A DNA stretch of 32,950 bases from Streptococcaceae bacterium (GTDB lineage: Bacteria > Bacillota > Bacilli > Lactobacillales > Streptococcaceae), in assembly GCA_031270325.1 (NCBI GenBank), contig JAISXW010000033.1, forward strand, positions 1 through 32,950, read 5' to 3'. A program made the position numbers and the translations under genes. The notes beneath the pieces were generated by a model that was not told the DNA's origin, did not search any database, and worked only from the letters and a program-made list of their open reading frames with translations. Positions 7,333 through 16,033 of the stretch are shown here, piece after piece. Each line of letters begins with the position of its first letter. Positions within the stretch are counted from its first letter, which is position 1.

Positions 7333-8700
7333 TTAAAACCCTTGACTTGTCTGATTCTGATGATGGGTATCAATGCTTGTGAACTTAGTAAATTGACCGA
7401 CCCACATTAATTCTGCTGTGCCAGTCTCTCCTGAACGATTCTTGGCAAAAATAATCTCTGCCTTGTTGTCAATCTCAACTTCTGGATCATTGGCATTTTT
7501 GTAATAAGCCTCCCGATGAATAAAGGCGACAATATCGGCATCCTGCTCAATTGAGCCAGACTCTCTCAAGTCGGAGAGCTTAGGTCGCTTGTCCTCCCTA
7601 CTCTCAACACCACGACTCAGCTGACTGAGTGCCACCACTGGCACTTTCAATTCCTTAGCCAAGACCTTTAATTGACGAGAAATTTCAGCAACCTCTTGCT
7701 GACGATTTTCTCTACCTGTACCTGTAATCAGCTGCAGATAGTCAATCAAAATCAGGCCCAAGTTACCTTGTTCTTGCGCTAATTTTCTAGCCCTTGCCCG
7801 AATTTCTGTAATTTTGATCGCTGGTGAATCATCAACATAAATGCTCCGATCTGCCAAAGCACCCTGAGCAATAATCAAATTGCGCCAATCATCATCCGTG
7901 AGTTTGCCTGTCCGCAAAGCCTGAGCATCAATTAAGCCTTCTGACGATACCATCCGATTAACCAAACTTTCAGCTGGCATTTCGAGAGAGAAGATCGCAA
8001 CGGTTTGACCTAATTTGCCAACATTTGAGGCAATATTGAGGGCAAAAGCAGTTTTCCCCATGGCTGGCCGAGCCGCCAGAATGATTAGCTCGCCTTCATG
8101 CAGACCGGTCGTCTTTTCGTCAAGTGCCGGAAAGCCAGTCGAAATACCGGTGACCGTTGTTTTGAGTTTAGATAAACGCTCAATCTCATCATAGTTGGCA
8201 TCAATAATATCCGAAATCTTGCGAAATCCAGAACGTGTTCGCCCCTCTGTCACAGAGATTAAGCCCTTTTCAGCTGCCGCTAAAATCTCATCTGCCGCCT
8301 CATCTTGCGCATAGGCACGCTCGACAGAATCCGTTAATTGCCCAATCAAGCGACGGAGCAAGGCTTTTTCAGCTACGATTTGCGCATAAAAGGCAGCGTG
8401 TGCCGCTGTGGGTGTACTGGTTGCTAATTCTGCAATATAGGCAATGCCACCAATCGTTGCCAGATCTCCTTGACTTTCCAAAAGAGAATTGACTGTCAAG
8501 ACATCAATGGGGCTACGCTCATCTTGCAGACGCAACATCAGTCTAAAAATGATTTGGTGGGCAGTCTTGTAAAAATCATCTGCCGTCAAGTACTCTGAGA
8601 CCTCAATCAGTCGCTCGCTATCAAGGAAAATCGCCCCAAGAACAGCTTGTTCCGCTGCTAAATCTTGAGGCGGTGCCTTTAAAACATCAATATCTGCCAT
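7333..8700 (-). CDS. dnaC: Replicative DNA helicase
   Basis: The ring-shaped hexameric helicase of the replication fork, called DnaC in Bacillus and streptococci and DnaB in E. coli. The protein has 455 residues. The N-terminal domain (PQDLAAEQAVLGAIF) binds primase. The C-terminal RecA-like domain has Walker A AARPAMGKTAFA, the stretch IFSLEMPAESLVNRM, Walker B LGLILIDYLQLI, and the late motif FAKNRSGETG. An upstream in-frame GTG (8724) is open, but the ATG at 8700 has GGAGA seven bases before it and begins with the usual short acidic leader. It follows rplI with a 1-nt gap, and its ribosome site lies inside the rplI end. Its loader DnaI is encoded at 2.2-3.1 kb. Confidence 0.97.
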   Translation of the reverse strand: MADIDVLKAPPQDLAAEQAVLGAIFLDSERLIEVSEYLTADDFYKTAHQIIFRLMLRLQDERSPIDVLTVNSLLESQGDLATIGGIAYIAELATSTPTAAHAAFYAQIVAEKALLRRLIGQLTDSVERAYAQDEAADEILAAAEKGLISVTEGRTRSGFRKISDIIDANYDEIERLSKLKTTVTGISTGFPALDEKTTGLHEGELIILAARPAMGKTAFALNIASNVGKLGQTVAIFSLEMPAESLVNRMVSSEGLIDAQALRTGKLTDDDWRNLIIAQGALADRSIYVDDSPAIKITEIRARARKLAQEQGNLGLILIDYLQLITGTGRENRQQEVAEISRQLKVLAKELKVPVVALSQLSRGVESREDKRPKLSDLRESGSIEQDADIVAFIHREAYYKNANDPEVEIDNKAEIIFAKNRSGETGTAELMWVGQFTKFTSIDTHHQNQTSQGF

Positions 8701-8701
8701 C

Positions 8702-9154
8702 TTATTTCTCCGAAATCTTAACACGAATCGTTGCTGTCACATCTTTGTGTAATTTGACAGGCACGTCCTTCAAGCCAATCGCCTTTAACGGATAGGGCAG
8801 TTGGATTTTATGTTTATCCAATTTCAACTTAAACTGGGCATTGACCGCATCTGCAATCTTTTTAGAATTGATCGCACCAAAAAGTCTGCCATCCGCACCA
8901 ACTTTTTCCTTAATTTCAACAATCGTTTCATCTTTTTCGAGTGCTGCTTTAAGCGCTTGAGCCTCCGCTAAAATCTCAGCTTCTGCTTTTTGTTCAGCCT
9001 TGACTTGACCTTTCAAAACAGCGATAGCTTGCCCCGTTGCTTCCTTTGCCAAGTTTTTTTTGATTAAGAAGTTTTGAGCAAAACCAGTTGGGACTTCCTT
9101 GACTTCTCCACGTTTGCCTTTACCTTTAACATCTTGTAAAAAGATTACTTTCAT
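8702..9154 (-). CDS. rplI: 50S ribosomal protein L9
   Basis: A large-subunit ribosomal protein with two globular domains joined by a long helix. The 150-residue length is standard. The N-domain shows [21 protein letters not shown] and [12 protein letters not shown], which bind 23S rRNA. The helix covers about residues 45-75. The C-domain has [16 protein letters not shown] and [19 protein letters not shown] precedes the ATG at a good distance. It lies between gdpP (19 nt upstream) and dnaC, the conserved order of this family. Confidence 0.97.
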   Translation of the reverse strand: MKVIFLQDVKGKGKRGEVKEVPTGFAQNFLIKKNLAKEATGQAIAVLKGQVKAEQKAEAEILAEAQALKAALEKDETIVEIKEKVGADGRLFGAINSKKIADAVNAQFKLKLDKHKIQLPYPLKAIGLKDVPVKLHKDVTATIRVKISEK

Positions 9155-9173
9155 TTTCTAGCTCCTCGATTCC

Positions 9174-11129
9174 TTACTGTTGATTTAAAATCGCTAATAG
9201 TTCTGCTTTCACTTCTGTTGGCGTTTTTTCATAAACTTGTGCTGCCGCATTATTGAAATGACCACCACCGCCAAATTTCTCCATAATGAGTTGGACATTA
9301 AAGTCACCTGATGCTCTAGCAGAGATGGCAACGTAGCCATTATCGTGATTGACAATGGTGAACGAGGCATCAATACCTGCCATATTTAGCAAGGTATCTG
9401 CTGCTTTGGCAATCGTGATATTATCATACATCTTGCGATAAGGACCGACACCAATGGCGATACGATCATAAACTTCAGCATTAAGCACAATCTCATTAAT
9501 TTTTTTATATTTATCAAAATCTGTCGCCAATATTTTCTTGATGAGATTATTGTCGGCACCTTGAGACCGAAGATATGAAGCTGCCTCAAAAGTCCTTGCT
9601 GTCGTTCCTTTAGAAAACTTTTGCGTATCGACTGAGATACCTGCTAGGGCAATCGAAGCTTCAACTTTAGACATCTTCTGCGTTTGATCATTTTGATATT
9701 GCAAGACTTCAACCACCAACTCTGAGGCAGATGAAGCGCCACTTTCAATATATGTCAACAAGGCATTTTTTGGAAAATCTTCATCACGACGGTGATGGTC
9801 GATGACCACCACTTTTTCAAAACTCTTGTAAAAGTCATAGTCCATCGTCCGACTGGTCTTGGAATGGTCAACCATAATCAAGAGTGAATTTGATTTTTTA
9901 AGTTCCCTTGCCGTATCCATGCGGATAATATGCGAAAAACCATCCTTGGATTCATTGAGTTTAGCAATTGCTCGAGACACATCAGGCAAAAGTTGCTTTT
10001 CATCATAAACGATAAAGGCTTCTTTACCATTCATATTAGCAAAAATTTTCGTGGCAACTCCCGCACCCAACGCATCCATATCTGGAAATTGATGCCCCAT
10101 TACAAACACATTCTCAGATTCCAAGACAATCGTTCGCAGTGCTGTCGCAATCGCTCTCGCACGTGTCCTCGATTTTTGAATATGACTCGCAGAATTCCCA
10201 CCAAAATAGATCGGTTTAGCAGTATTGATATTTTCTTTGATGACCACCTGATCCCCACCGCGCACAAGCGCCAGTTCCAGATTGTCAAGTGCTGTTTTCC
10301 CTATCTTTGAAAAATTCTCCAGACCATAGGACAGACCAATGGACAAGGTTAATGAGAACTTCTTCTTTGTCGCGTCTTCCCGAAAAGCAGTCAAGAATTC
10401 AAATTTATCGTCCATGATCTTTTTTAAAGTCAGGTAGTTGGTATAGATATAGTAACGACTGGCACTATAACGGCTAATGTAGACATTGTACTTGCTCGAA
10501 ATGGCATCGATATTAGTCGCAATGAAATTGTTAATCACTGTCCGACTACTATCCGAAATCAAATCCGTTGCATCATCATAATTATCCACCGAAATCACAC
10601 CGATAACTGGCCGGCTTTCTCGCGTGATTGTCTTAGCCACAACCTCACTCGTCGCATCCACAAAATAGAGCAATTTCTTTTGATGGTCGATCTTAACCGC
10701 ATATTTTTTTTGATTGACAGAGAGATACTGTGTCCCTTTATCATCAATGTCCTGCACAATTTCTTTGATTTTATCAGCCTGCAACTTGTCTTCGTCATTA
10801 GAAAAGATAATATCGACGTAAGGGTTGAACCACTCGGGCGTATAGTCCTGAGCAGAATAACGCAGGACACCAATCGGCATCGTATCAAGGGTCGCATTCA
10901 ATGAATTTTCAGCACTGTCATTAAGTGCGCGAATCGTGTCAAGTTTTTTAGCGGTTGTGATTCTTGCACGAGCTAATAAAATGGCCGCCACGATTAGATT
11001 GACCACCAATAATAAAACAATCTCAGTTTGTTGAAACTCTGCCAAGCGCAAAATCAGCACTTCACATAAATAAACGACTGTGATGAAGATGATGATGGCA
11101 AATGGTAAAAATTTTTCAAAACGTTTCAC
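9174..11129 (-). CDS. gdpP: Cyclic-di-AMP phosphodiesterase GdpP
   Basis: A membrane-bound enzyme that hydrolyses c-di-AMP and so affects potassium and osmotic balance, cell-wall stress and beta-lactam tolerance. The 651 residues match the family. Two transmembrane helices lie at about 8-28 and 36-56. They are followed by a PAS-like domain (about 75-160), a degenerate GGDEF-type domain (about 170-300) without an intact GGDEF motif, and the DHH/DHHA1 catalytic unit. Metal-binding motifs visible are GHQFPDMDALGAG near 345, MVDHSKT, IDHHRRDEDF near 445, and GGGGHFNNAA near 620. It is the first gene of the gdpP-rplI-dnaC unit and has its own promoter. Confidence 0.96.
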   Translation of the reverse strand: MKRFEKFLPFAIIIFITVVYLCEVLILRLAEFQQTEIVLLLVVNLIVAAILLARARITTAKKLDTIRALNDSAENSLNATLDTMPIGVLRYSAQDYTPEWFNPYVDIIFSNDEDKLQADKIKEIVQDIDDKGTQYLSVNQKKYAVKIDHQKKLLYFVDATSEVVAKTITRESRPVIGVISVDNYDDATDLISDSSRTVINNFIATNIDAISSKYNVYISRYSASRYYIYTNYLTLKKIMDDKFEFLTAFREDATKKKFSLTLSIGLSYGLENFSKIGKTALDNLELALVRGGDQVVIKENINTAKPIYFGGNSASHIQKSRTRARAIATALRTIVLESENVFVMGHQFPDMDALGAGVATKIFANMNGKEAFIVYDEKQLLPDVSRAIAKLNESKDGFSHIIRMDTARELKKSNSLLIMVDHSKTSRTMDYDFYKSFEKVVVIDHHRRDEDFPKNALLTYIESGASSASELVVEVLQYQNDQTQKMSKVEASIALAGISVDTQKFSKGTTARTFEAASYLRSQGADNNLIKKILATDFDKYKKINEIVLNAEVYDRIAIGVGPYRKMYDNITIAKAADTLLNMAGIDASFTIVNHDNGYVAISARASGDFNVQLIMEKFGGGGHFNNAAAQVYEKTPTEVKAELLAILNQQ

Positions 11130-11166
11130 GCTACACCTACTTCTATTTGATCAGACGACAGCTGAT

Positions 11167-11182
11167 AACGCCGATTGGCGTC
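11167..11182 (-). other. Hairpin in the gdpP leader
   Basis: A short inverted repeat (ACGCC/GGCGT) lies in the roughly 85-nt leader between the predicted transcription start and the gdpP ATG. No T-run follows it, so it does not look like a terminator. It could affect mRNA stability or translation, but nothing shows this directly. Confidence 0.35.
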
Positions 11183-11218
11183 TCGCTTTAATGCCTTTAA
11201 AACTCGTCTTGAGAGCCC

Positions 11219-11247
11219 ATTTTATCATATTTGATCCTTTTTTTCAA
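11219..11247 (-). promoter_or_regulatory. Promoter of gdpP-rplI-dnaC
   Basis: On the minus strand TTGAAA (11247-11242), a 17-bp spacer and TAAAAT (11224-11219) match a sigma-A promoter well. It lies about 90 nt before the gdpP start, in the gap after the HAD phosphatase gene. Confidence 0.7.
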
Positions 11248-11310
11248 AAATTCCAGACAAGCTAGCATCAGAACTGCACTTCGTTCTATTAGAGTCAGTG
11301 AAGCAAAGTA

Positions 11311-11955
11311 TCACGATAAGTGCGGCAGGAGCTGAGTCAAGGTCTCAAAAAGCAGCAGCGCCCGAGATTGATCCAAGCCAAATCGCTTATCTTCAATTCC
11401 CCAGACCGTCGCCCCCGAATCAACGCCCGCCGCAATCCCTTTCTCACTGTCTTCAATGATCAACGTTTCTTCTGGTGTTACCCCCAATTTCGCCATAGCC
11501 ACTCGGTAAATCTCTGGATTGGGTTTTGATTCTTTAAAATCATCACCGGATAAAATGACTTCAAAATAGGGCATTAACTGTGTCGTTTTCAAAGCTCTTA
11601 AGATTTCAACTTTCGCTGTACTAGAGGCCAACCCTAGTTGATAGCCCTTAGCTGTCAATATTTCTAAAGTGCTGACCGCATCTGGAAAAAGGAGTTGATC
11701 ATAAGGAATCGGATGGTCCAATTTATGCTGGACATATTCTGCTTGCAAGGCAGGGACATCCCAGTTGTCATAATCATCCCGTAAAATCATCTGCCAAACC
11801 TGCTTCATATTGCCGCCGATAAAATTCAGGGGAGACAAATGCGCAATCGAAATACCTTTGCTGTCCAAAAATTGTTGCCGTCTATCATAATAATAATGCT
11901 CTGTATCAACCAAGACACCGTCCATATCAAAAATAATTGCTTTAAATTTACTCAT
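11311..11955 (-). CDS. HAD-superfamily phosphatase, beta-phosphoglucomutase-like
   Basis: A cytoplasmic haloacid-dehalogenase-type hydrolase of subfamily IA. The 214-residue protein has all four motifs: motif I FDMDGVLVDT near residues 9-18 with the nucleophile and acid/base aspartates, motif II ASSTAK near 115, motif III lysine in SKPNPEIY, and motif IV IIEDSEKGIAAG. An alpha-helical cap lies between motifs I and II. The conserved KPxPEIY and EDSxxG pattern is shared by beta-phosphoglucomutases and sugar-phosphate phosphatases, so the substrate is uncertain. It is divergent from lysC; a TAAAAT lies close before its ATG, so its leader is very short. Confidence 0.85.
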   Translation of the reverse strand: MSKFKAIIFDMDGVLVDTEHYYYDRRQQFLDSKGISIAHLSPLNFIGGNMKQVWQMILRDDYDNWDVPALQAEYVQHKLDHPIPYDQLLFPDAVSTLEILTAKGYQLGLASSTAKVEILRALKTTQLMPYFEVILSGDDFKESKPNPEIYRVAMAKLGVTPEETLIIEDSEKGIAAGVDSGATVWGIEDKRFGLDQSRALLLFETLTQLLPHLS

Positions 11956-11989
11956 GTCCCCATTTTACCAAATTTTTTTAAGTTTCGTG

Positions 11990-12018
11990 TTGCTAGTTTT
12001 CTGAATTTTCGGTAAAAT
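11990..12018 (+). promoter_or_regulatory. lysC promoter
   Basis: TTGCTA (11990-11995), a 17-bp spacer and TAAAAT (12013-12018) form a good promoter. The leader of about 60 nt includes a small stem (AGTGTT paired with AACACT, 12042-12066). It is too short for a lysine riboswitch, and no T-box was seen. Confidence 0.65.
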
Positions 12019-12085
12019 AGTTGTAATTCGCTATAAAATTTGAGTGTTTTCGGCAAGCTAACACTTACCCAAAGGAAAGTATATC

Positions 12086-13438
12086 TTGAAAGTTATTAAA
12101 TTTGGTGGCTCTTCACTTGCAAGTGCCACACAACTCACAAAAGTCCTCAACATCGTCAAAAGCGATTCCGCACGCCGCTTTGTCGTCGTCTCAGCGCCCG
12201 GTAAACGAGATGCTAACGATACCAAAGTCACGGATGCGTTGATCGCTTACTACACCGCCTACAAAAACGGCGAGGACATTAGGCCTCATCAAAAGTGGAT
12301 CATTGCCCGTTATCAAAGTATTTGCGATGAATTAGGCGTTACCGGTACTGTCATGTCCGATATCGCTGCCGACATCACTGCCTTGGCTGACTTAACAATC
12401 GAGGGCAATCAATTTCTTTACGACACCTTCCTTGCAGCCGGTGAAAATAATAATGCCAAACTAATCGCAGCCTATTTCTCCGAAAACGGCATCAAGGCGC
12501 GGTATATCCACCCTAAAGAAGCAGGCATTATCGTCTCTGCAGAACCTAGCAATGCGCGCCTACTCCCCTCTAGCTACGAGAAAATCAACTACCTAAACAC
12601 ACTTGACGAAACCCTCGTCATCCCCGGCTTTTTTGGCGTGACCGAAACAGGAGAGATTTGTACCTTCTCTCGCGGTGGTTCGGATATCACTGGCTCAATC
12701 ATTGCCGCTGGTGTCCATGCCGATCTTTATGAAAACTTCACAGATGTTGACGGCATCTACGCCGCTCACCCCGGTATCATCAACAAGCCAAGCTCCATTG
12801 CCGAACTGACTTATCGAGAAATGCGTGAGTTAGCTTATGCTGGTTTTTCAGTCCTACATGACGAGGCGTTACTGCCAGCCTATCGGGCAAGTGTCCCGCT
12901 GGTCATTAAAAATACCAATAACCCCGACCACCCTGGAACTAAAATCGTTGCCAAACGCTCAGTAACTGGTCACCCTGTTGTCGGGATTGCCGCTGATGGC
13001 GACTTTACCTCGCTCAATATCTCAAAATATTTGATGAACCGTGAAGTCGGCTTCGGGCGTAAGGTGCTCCAAATCCTCGAAAACCTCGGCATTCGGTTTG
13101 AGCATATGCCGACAGGAATTGATGATATGAGTATCATCATGCGTAACCGTTATTTGACTGACGAACTCGAACAAGCAATCAGCCATCAGCTGACAGAAAC
13201 CCTCCAACCTGATGTCCTTCATTTTGAAAAGGATTTATCTATCCTGATGATTGTCGGCGAAGATATGAACGAACATATCGGTGTGACCGCTCATGCGGCA
13301 AATGCCCTCGCCAAAGCAGGTATTAATATCGAAATGCTCTCTCAAGGCTCATCCGAAGTTTCCATCATGTTTATCGTCAAATCCGACCAAGAAAAAGCCG
13401 CAATTAAAGCGATTTACCAAGCATTCTTTGAAAGCTAA
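12086..13438 (+). CDS. lysC: Aspartate kinase
   Basis: Phosphorylates aspartate in the first step of lysine, threonine, methionine and diaminopimelate synthesis. The 450-residue protein is a single-chain aspartokinase. The N-terminal ATP motif KFGGSSLA is at residues 4-11, the substrate region FSRGGSDITGSI lies near residue 195, and two C-terminal ACT domains (about 300-450, with VGEDMNEHIGVTAHAANALAKAGIN) serve as the regulatory part. The start is a TTG, preceded by AAAGGAAAG, which fixes it although TTG is uncommon. It is monocistronic, with its own promoter and a clear terminator. Feedback specificity cannot be read from sequence; the gene could equally be named thrA or yclM by other conventions. 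Confidence 0.93.
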   Translation: MKVIKFGGSSLASATQLTKVLNIVKSDSARRFVVVSAPGKRDANDTKVTDALIAYYTAYKNGEDIRPHQKWIIARYQSICDELGVTGTVMSDIAADITALADLTIEGNQFLYDTFLAAGENNNAKLIAAYFSENGIKARYIHPKEAGIIVSAEPSNARLLPSSYEKINYLNTLDETLVIPGFFGVTETGEICTFSRGGSDITGSIIAAGVHADLYENFTDVDGIYAAHPGIINKPSSIAELTYREMRELAYAGFSVLHDEALLPAYRASVPLVIKNTNNPDHPGTKIVAKRSVTGHPVVGIAADGDFTSLNISKYLMNREVGFGRKVLQILENLGIRFEHMPTGIDDMSIIMRNRYLTDELEQAISHQLTETLQPDVLHFEKDLSILMIVGEDMNEHIGVTAHAANALAKAGINIEMLSQGSSEVSIMFIVKSDQEKAAIKAIYQAFFES

Positions 13439-13470
13439 GCCCCTTTCCGGTCAACACCTCATCAAGAAAA

Positions 13471-13501
13471 AAACGATCTTTCCTATCGAAAGGTCGTTTT
13501 T
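13471..13501 (+). terminator. Intrinsic terminator of lysC
   Basis: AACGATCTTTC, a short loop and GAAAGGTCGTT are followed by five T. The 11-bp stem has one G-T pair. It begins 33 nt after the lysC stop. Confidence 0.88.
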
Positions 13502-13640
13502 AAAGTTCAATTCAACACAAAGGCTAGTGTGATGCCCCATACCGACTGCAAGACTGGCACTGTGCCAATCAAACCACTGGACATTCCCGCTCCTTATCTA
13601 CTTGAGGTTGTGCCACGATCTTTTGAACTGATTACAAGGA

Positions 13641-13662
13641 AAAAGCAATCATTTTTCTTGCT
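13641..13662 (-). terminator. Weak terminator after tpx
   Basis: On the minus strand AGCAA, an 8-nt loop and TTGCT are followed by five T, just past the tpx stop. The stem is short. The remainder of 13505-13640 has one small palindrome (TGGCAC-T-GTGCCA, 13555-13567) and no gene I can support. Confidence 0.4.
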
Positions 13663-13666
13663 GTCA

Positions 13667-14146
13667 TTAAAGGGCAGCCTGAGCGACCGCCAAGACTTGC
13701 GCATAGTCCGGCTCATCTGTTATCTCGCTGAGGATTTGACTATAAATAATCTCGCCATTCTTGACGACATAAACACTACGTGCCAAACGCTTAACTTGAG
13801 GCATGAGCAGCCCATATCGGCTGCCAAAGGCATTGTCGGTGTCAGACAAGACCGTCATCTCCACATTTTCTGAGGCGCACCAGTTGGCTTGCTCCTCAGC
13901 CGTGTTATTAGAAATTGATAGAAAAGAAATTCCCTGATGTGCGGCTGCCTCAACATTGAACCTCTTGGTTTGGAGCGAACAGACATCCGTGTTAATATCG
14001 GGAAACACACTGATAATCGTCGGACTAGGTGTCTCGGATAGACGCACTGCCTTTTGATTTTGATCCCTCAGCGTAAAGTCTGGCGCCAGACCACTTGTAA
14101 TCGGATTAATCTCATCAAAAGTCTCGCCGTTTCTTGTGATAATCAT
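13667..14146 (-). CDS. tpx: Thiol peroxidase
   Basis: A cytoplasmic atypical 2-Cys peroxiredoxin that reduces hydrogen peroxide and alkyl hydroperoxides with thioredoxin. The active-site motif is FPDINTDVCSLQTKRFN, with peroxidatic Cys56 and resolving Cys90. The 34-residue spacing and the Thr53 upstream of Cys56 are typical of Tpx. A longer reading frame begins at 14176, but the ATG at 14146 has GGAG seven bases before it and gives 159 residues, close to the family length of about 165. A TATAAT (14180-14175) lies just upstream, downstream of the terminator of the glycine-rich gene, so tpx probably has its own promoter. Confidence 0.93.
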   Translation of the reverse strand: MIITRNGETFDEINPITSGLAPDFTLRDQNQKAVRLSETPSPTIISVFPDINTDVCSLQTKRFNVEAAAHQGISFLSISNNTAEEQANWCASENVEMTVLSDTDNAFGSRYGLLMPQVKRLARSVYVVKNGEIIYSQILSEITDEPDYAQVLAVAQAAL

Positions 14147-14182
14147 TCGTTTGCTCCATTTCTTTTTTTCTTTCATTATAAT

Positions 14183-14212
14183 AAAAAATCGCTTGAGTCT
14201 ACACTCAAACGA
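14183..14212 (-). terminator. Intrinsic terminator of the glycine-rich gene
   Basis: On the minus strand TCGTTTGAGT, a 4-nt loop and ACTCAAGCGA are followed by six T. The stem is 10 bp with one G-T pair. It separates the glycine-rich surface gene from tpx. A further small dyad around CTAG (14217-14233) lies upstream of it. Confidence 0.85.
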
Positions 14213-14259
14213 CTTGCTAGTTATCGAAGCTAGTGCGCGTTTATGGCGTTGAACAGCCT

Positions 14260-15860
14260 TTAATCTGTATAACGTCTCAGTGTCACTCTAGCGTGTCCCT
14301 TACCTGCATTGCCTGTCACGGTCGCGCCTGCTTGTTGCCAGTATGGCATAGCTTCATTGCCGGCTTTCATGACGGTGTTGCTGAATTGGAAGGCTTTGCC
14401 GGCATAGGTCATCACAGAGACATCTTCAGCTGTTTTGGCTGTTCGTGGATTAGCTGTATCGTTCGCAGTATCCGCAATGGCGACACAGCCCGAATAACCT
14501 GAGATGAAGGAGGATCCGCCACCGCCGCCACCATCATTATAAGAATTAGGAGTGGTCTGTCCTCCGTACCAGCCGCCGCCACCACCACCAGAAGCACCAT
14601 TTGTACCGTTTCCCAAACCAGCTGCTGCCGCCTGCGGGTCGCTTCTACCTACTCCAAACTCCCAACCTGTTGTTTGCGTGCCACCTTCATTATCAGAATA
14701 ACCACTACGACTCACTATACCAGAAATACCCACTAATCCTCCTCCAGCACCACCATGATCTTTGCCGTAGTAATAGCCGCCACCGCCACCGCCACCGCCA
14801 GCGACCATAATCCTTGAATTTAACGATACAGGATCATTCCATGGTCCATCAAACAACCGAAAATCTGTTGCGCCACCACCACTTCCGGATGCTTCCCGAC
14901 CATCACCAATATTATCTTGTGAGCCATCTCCTCCGCCGTTCCAACCTCCAACAGCTTTCCGATTAGGTGTATAATTATTAGTTCCTTCATTACCAACATA
15001 GATATAGATAACCTGATTTGCTTCAATAAATATTTCACCCTTGGTATAGCCACCTAAACCGCCAAGTCCTTGTTTATTATCGCCTGAACTAATCCCATCT
15101 CCACCTCTACTCCCCCAAGCTTCCAATTCATAGACACCATCGGTTGGTGCAACAAAGGTCTGAACTGCGCCTGTATAGCCAAAGTCTGCATAATAGGGCG
15201 CAACATCAATGCTAAAGTTCAAGGTGTCGGTATAAGTCCCAGAATATTTCGGCGCTGTTGTTGACTCTAAATAGAGTGTCGTCGTCACATCACTGTCATT
15301 TCTGCCAGAGACTGCCGCTGCCACGAGACCTTTTGTTCCAATCTCATGACCAGCTGCACTCCCTTTTTTGACCACATAGGACATGGCGGTCGGATCACCG
15401 CCGCCGGCTCTGGTCAGTAGGAAATTATTATCCTCTCCGATGCTAACCTGCAACATCGTTTCAGGCGGAATCATCAGTGCCTCATGACTTGCCTTGATCG
15501 TCACATCAGCCGTGATTGCCCCTTTCACACCAGTAGCATCAGCATCCTCTAGGACAATCTTCTCAGGAATGATGACTGTATATTTTTCACCAACGATATA
15601 TTGGAGTTCTTGTTCCCGCTTTTCAACTTCAGTTGCCAAGACAGGCAGCGTTGAGACAGGCAAAAGCAGCACCAATAATGCCACGCCTACCAGACAGTTG
15701 CCTTTCACACCCAAGCGTCTCACGACTGCGTTTACCAATGCTAAAAAACGCAGCCGCAACTTAGGAAAAATAAGATTAGCCGTTCGTTCGTTCGTTCGTT
15801 CGTTCGTTCGTTCGTTCGTTCGTTCGTTCGTTCGTTCGTTCGTTCGTTTAAGTGAACCAT
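14260..15860 (-). CDS. Phase-variable glycine-rich secreted protein (OFF in this sequence)
   Basis: The open body (14260-15759) encodes a basic n-region, a hydrophobic stretch (CLVGVALLVLLLPVSTLPVLA) with likely signal-peptidase cleavage before TEVEK, a beta-rich domain, and a long glycine-rich domain of the PF12810 type (GGGGGGGYYYG, GGGGGGWYGGQ) ending in GHARVTLRRY. No LPxTG anchor is seen. The only nearby codon with a ribosome site is ATG at 15860 (AGGAG seven bases before). After MVHL it reads NERT repeats from 17 AACG units, then leaves the body frame and meets TAG at 15743-15741, a 39-residue product. With 15 or 18 units the frame joins the body (534 residues at 18). A TTG at 15759 is in frame but has no ribosome site. 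The ligand and cell-wall attachment are unknown; a surface adhesin is inferred. Confidence 0.85.
15781..15848 (-). repeat. (AACG)17 tetranucleotide repeat in the coding start
   Basis: Seventeen exact CGTT units on the plus strand, AACG on the coding strand, 68 bp without interruption. It begins four codons after the ATG at 15860. Loss or gain of single units by polymerase slippage shifts the frame. Of the three frames entering the gene, only that from 15 or 18 units is open; 17 units gives TAG at 15743 and 16 units gives TAA at 15778-15776. Confidence 0.95.
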
Positions 15861-15893
15861 CTGTTGTCTCCTATGTCAACTATTTACTCGTTT

Positions 15894-15927
15894 AATTTAA
15901 TGTTCATCAGCTCATTGTCATTAAATT
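15894..15927 (-). other. Leader stem-loop of the glycine-rich gene
   Basis: AATTTAATG and CATTAAATT form a perfect 9-bp AT-rich stem with a 16-nt loop in the leader between promoter and ATG. It may protect the mRNA or modulate translation. There is no terminator T-run in coding orientation. Confidence 0.5.
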
Positions 15928-15939
15928 TCTTATGTTTTT

Positions 15940-15968
15940 ATTATAGCATAATTTGAAACCGTTGTCAT
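15940..15968 (-). promoter_or_regulatory. Strong promoter of the glycine-rich gene
   Basis: On the minus strand ATGACA (15968-15963), a 17-bp spacer and TATAAT (15945-15940) with TG one base upstream of the -10 form one of the best promoters in the window. It supports real expression of the transcript that starts with the tetranucleotide-bearing frame. Confidence 0.75.
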
Positions 15969-16033
15969 CAGGCAATGTCTAGTTTCAGGAAAAGCCTGAC
16001 AACATTTTGACAGACTAGGGGCGATCTTTGGAC

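Noticed and set aside
12019..12085. Lysine riboswitch before lysC
   Set aside because: The leader is only about 60 nt, far too short for an L-box, and it shows only one small stem.
15494..15895. Plus-strand frame with SFVR repeats over the tetranucleotide
   Set aside because: It is the antisense reading of the AACG repeat and of the glycine-rich gene start, without its own ribosome site or promoter.
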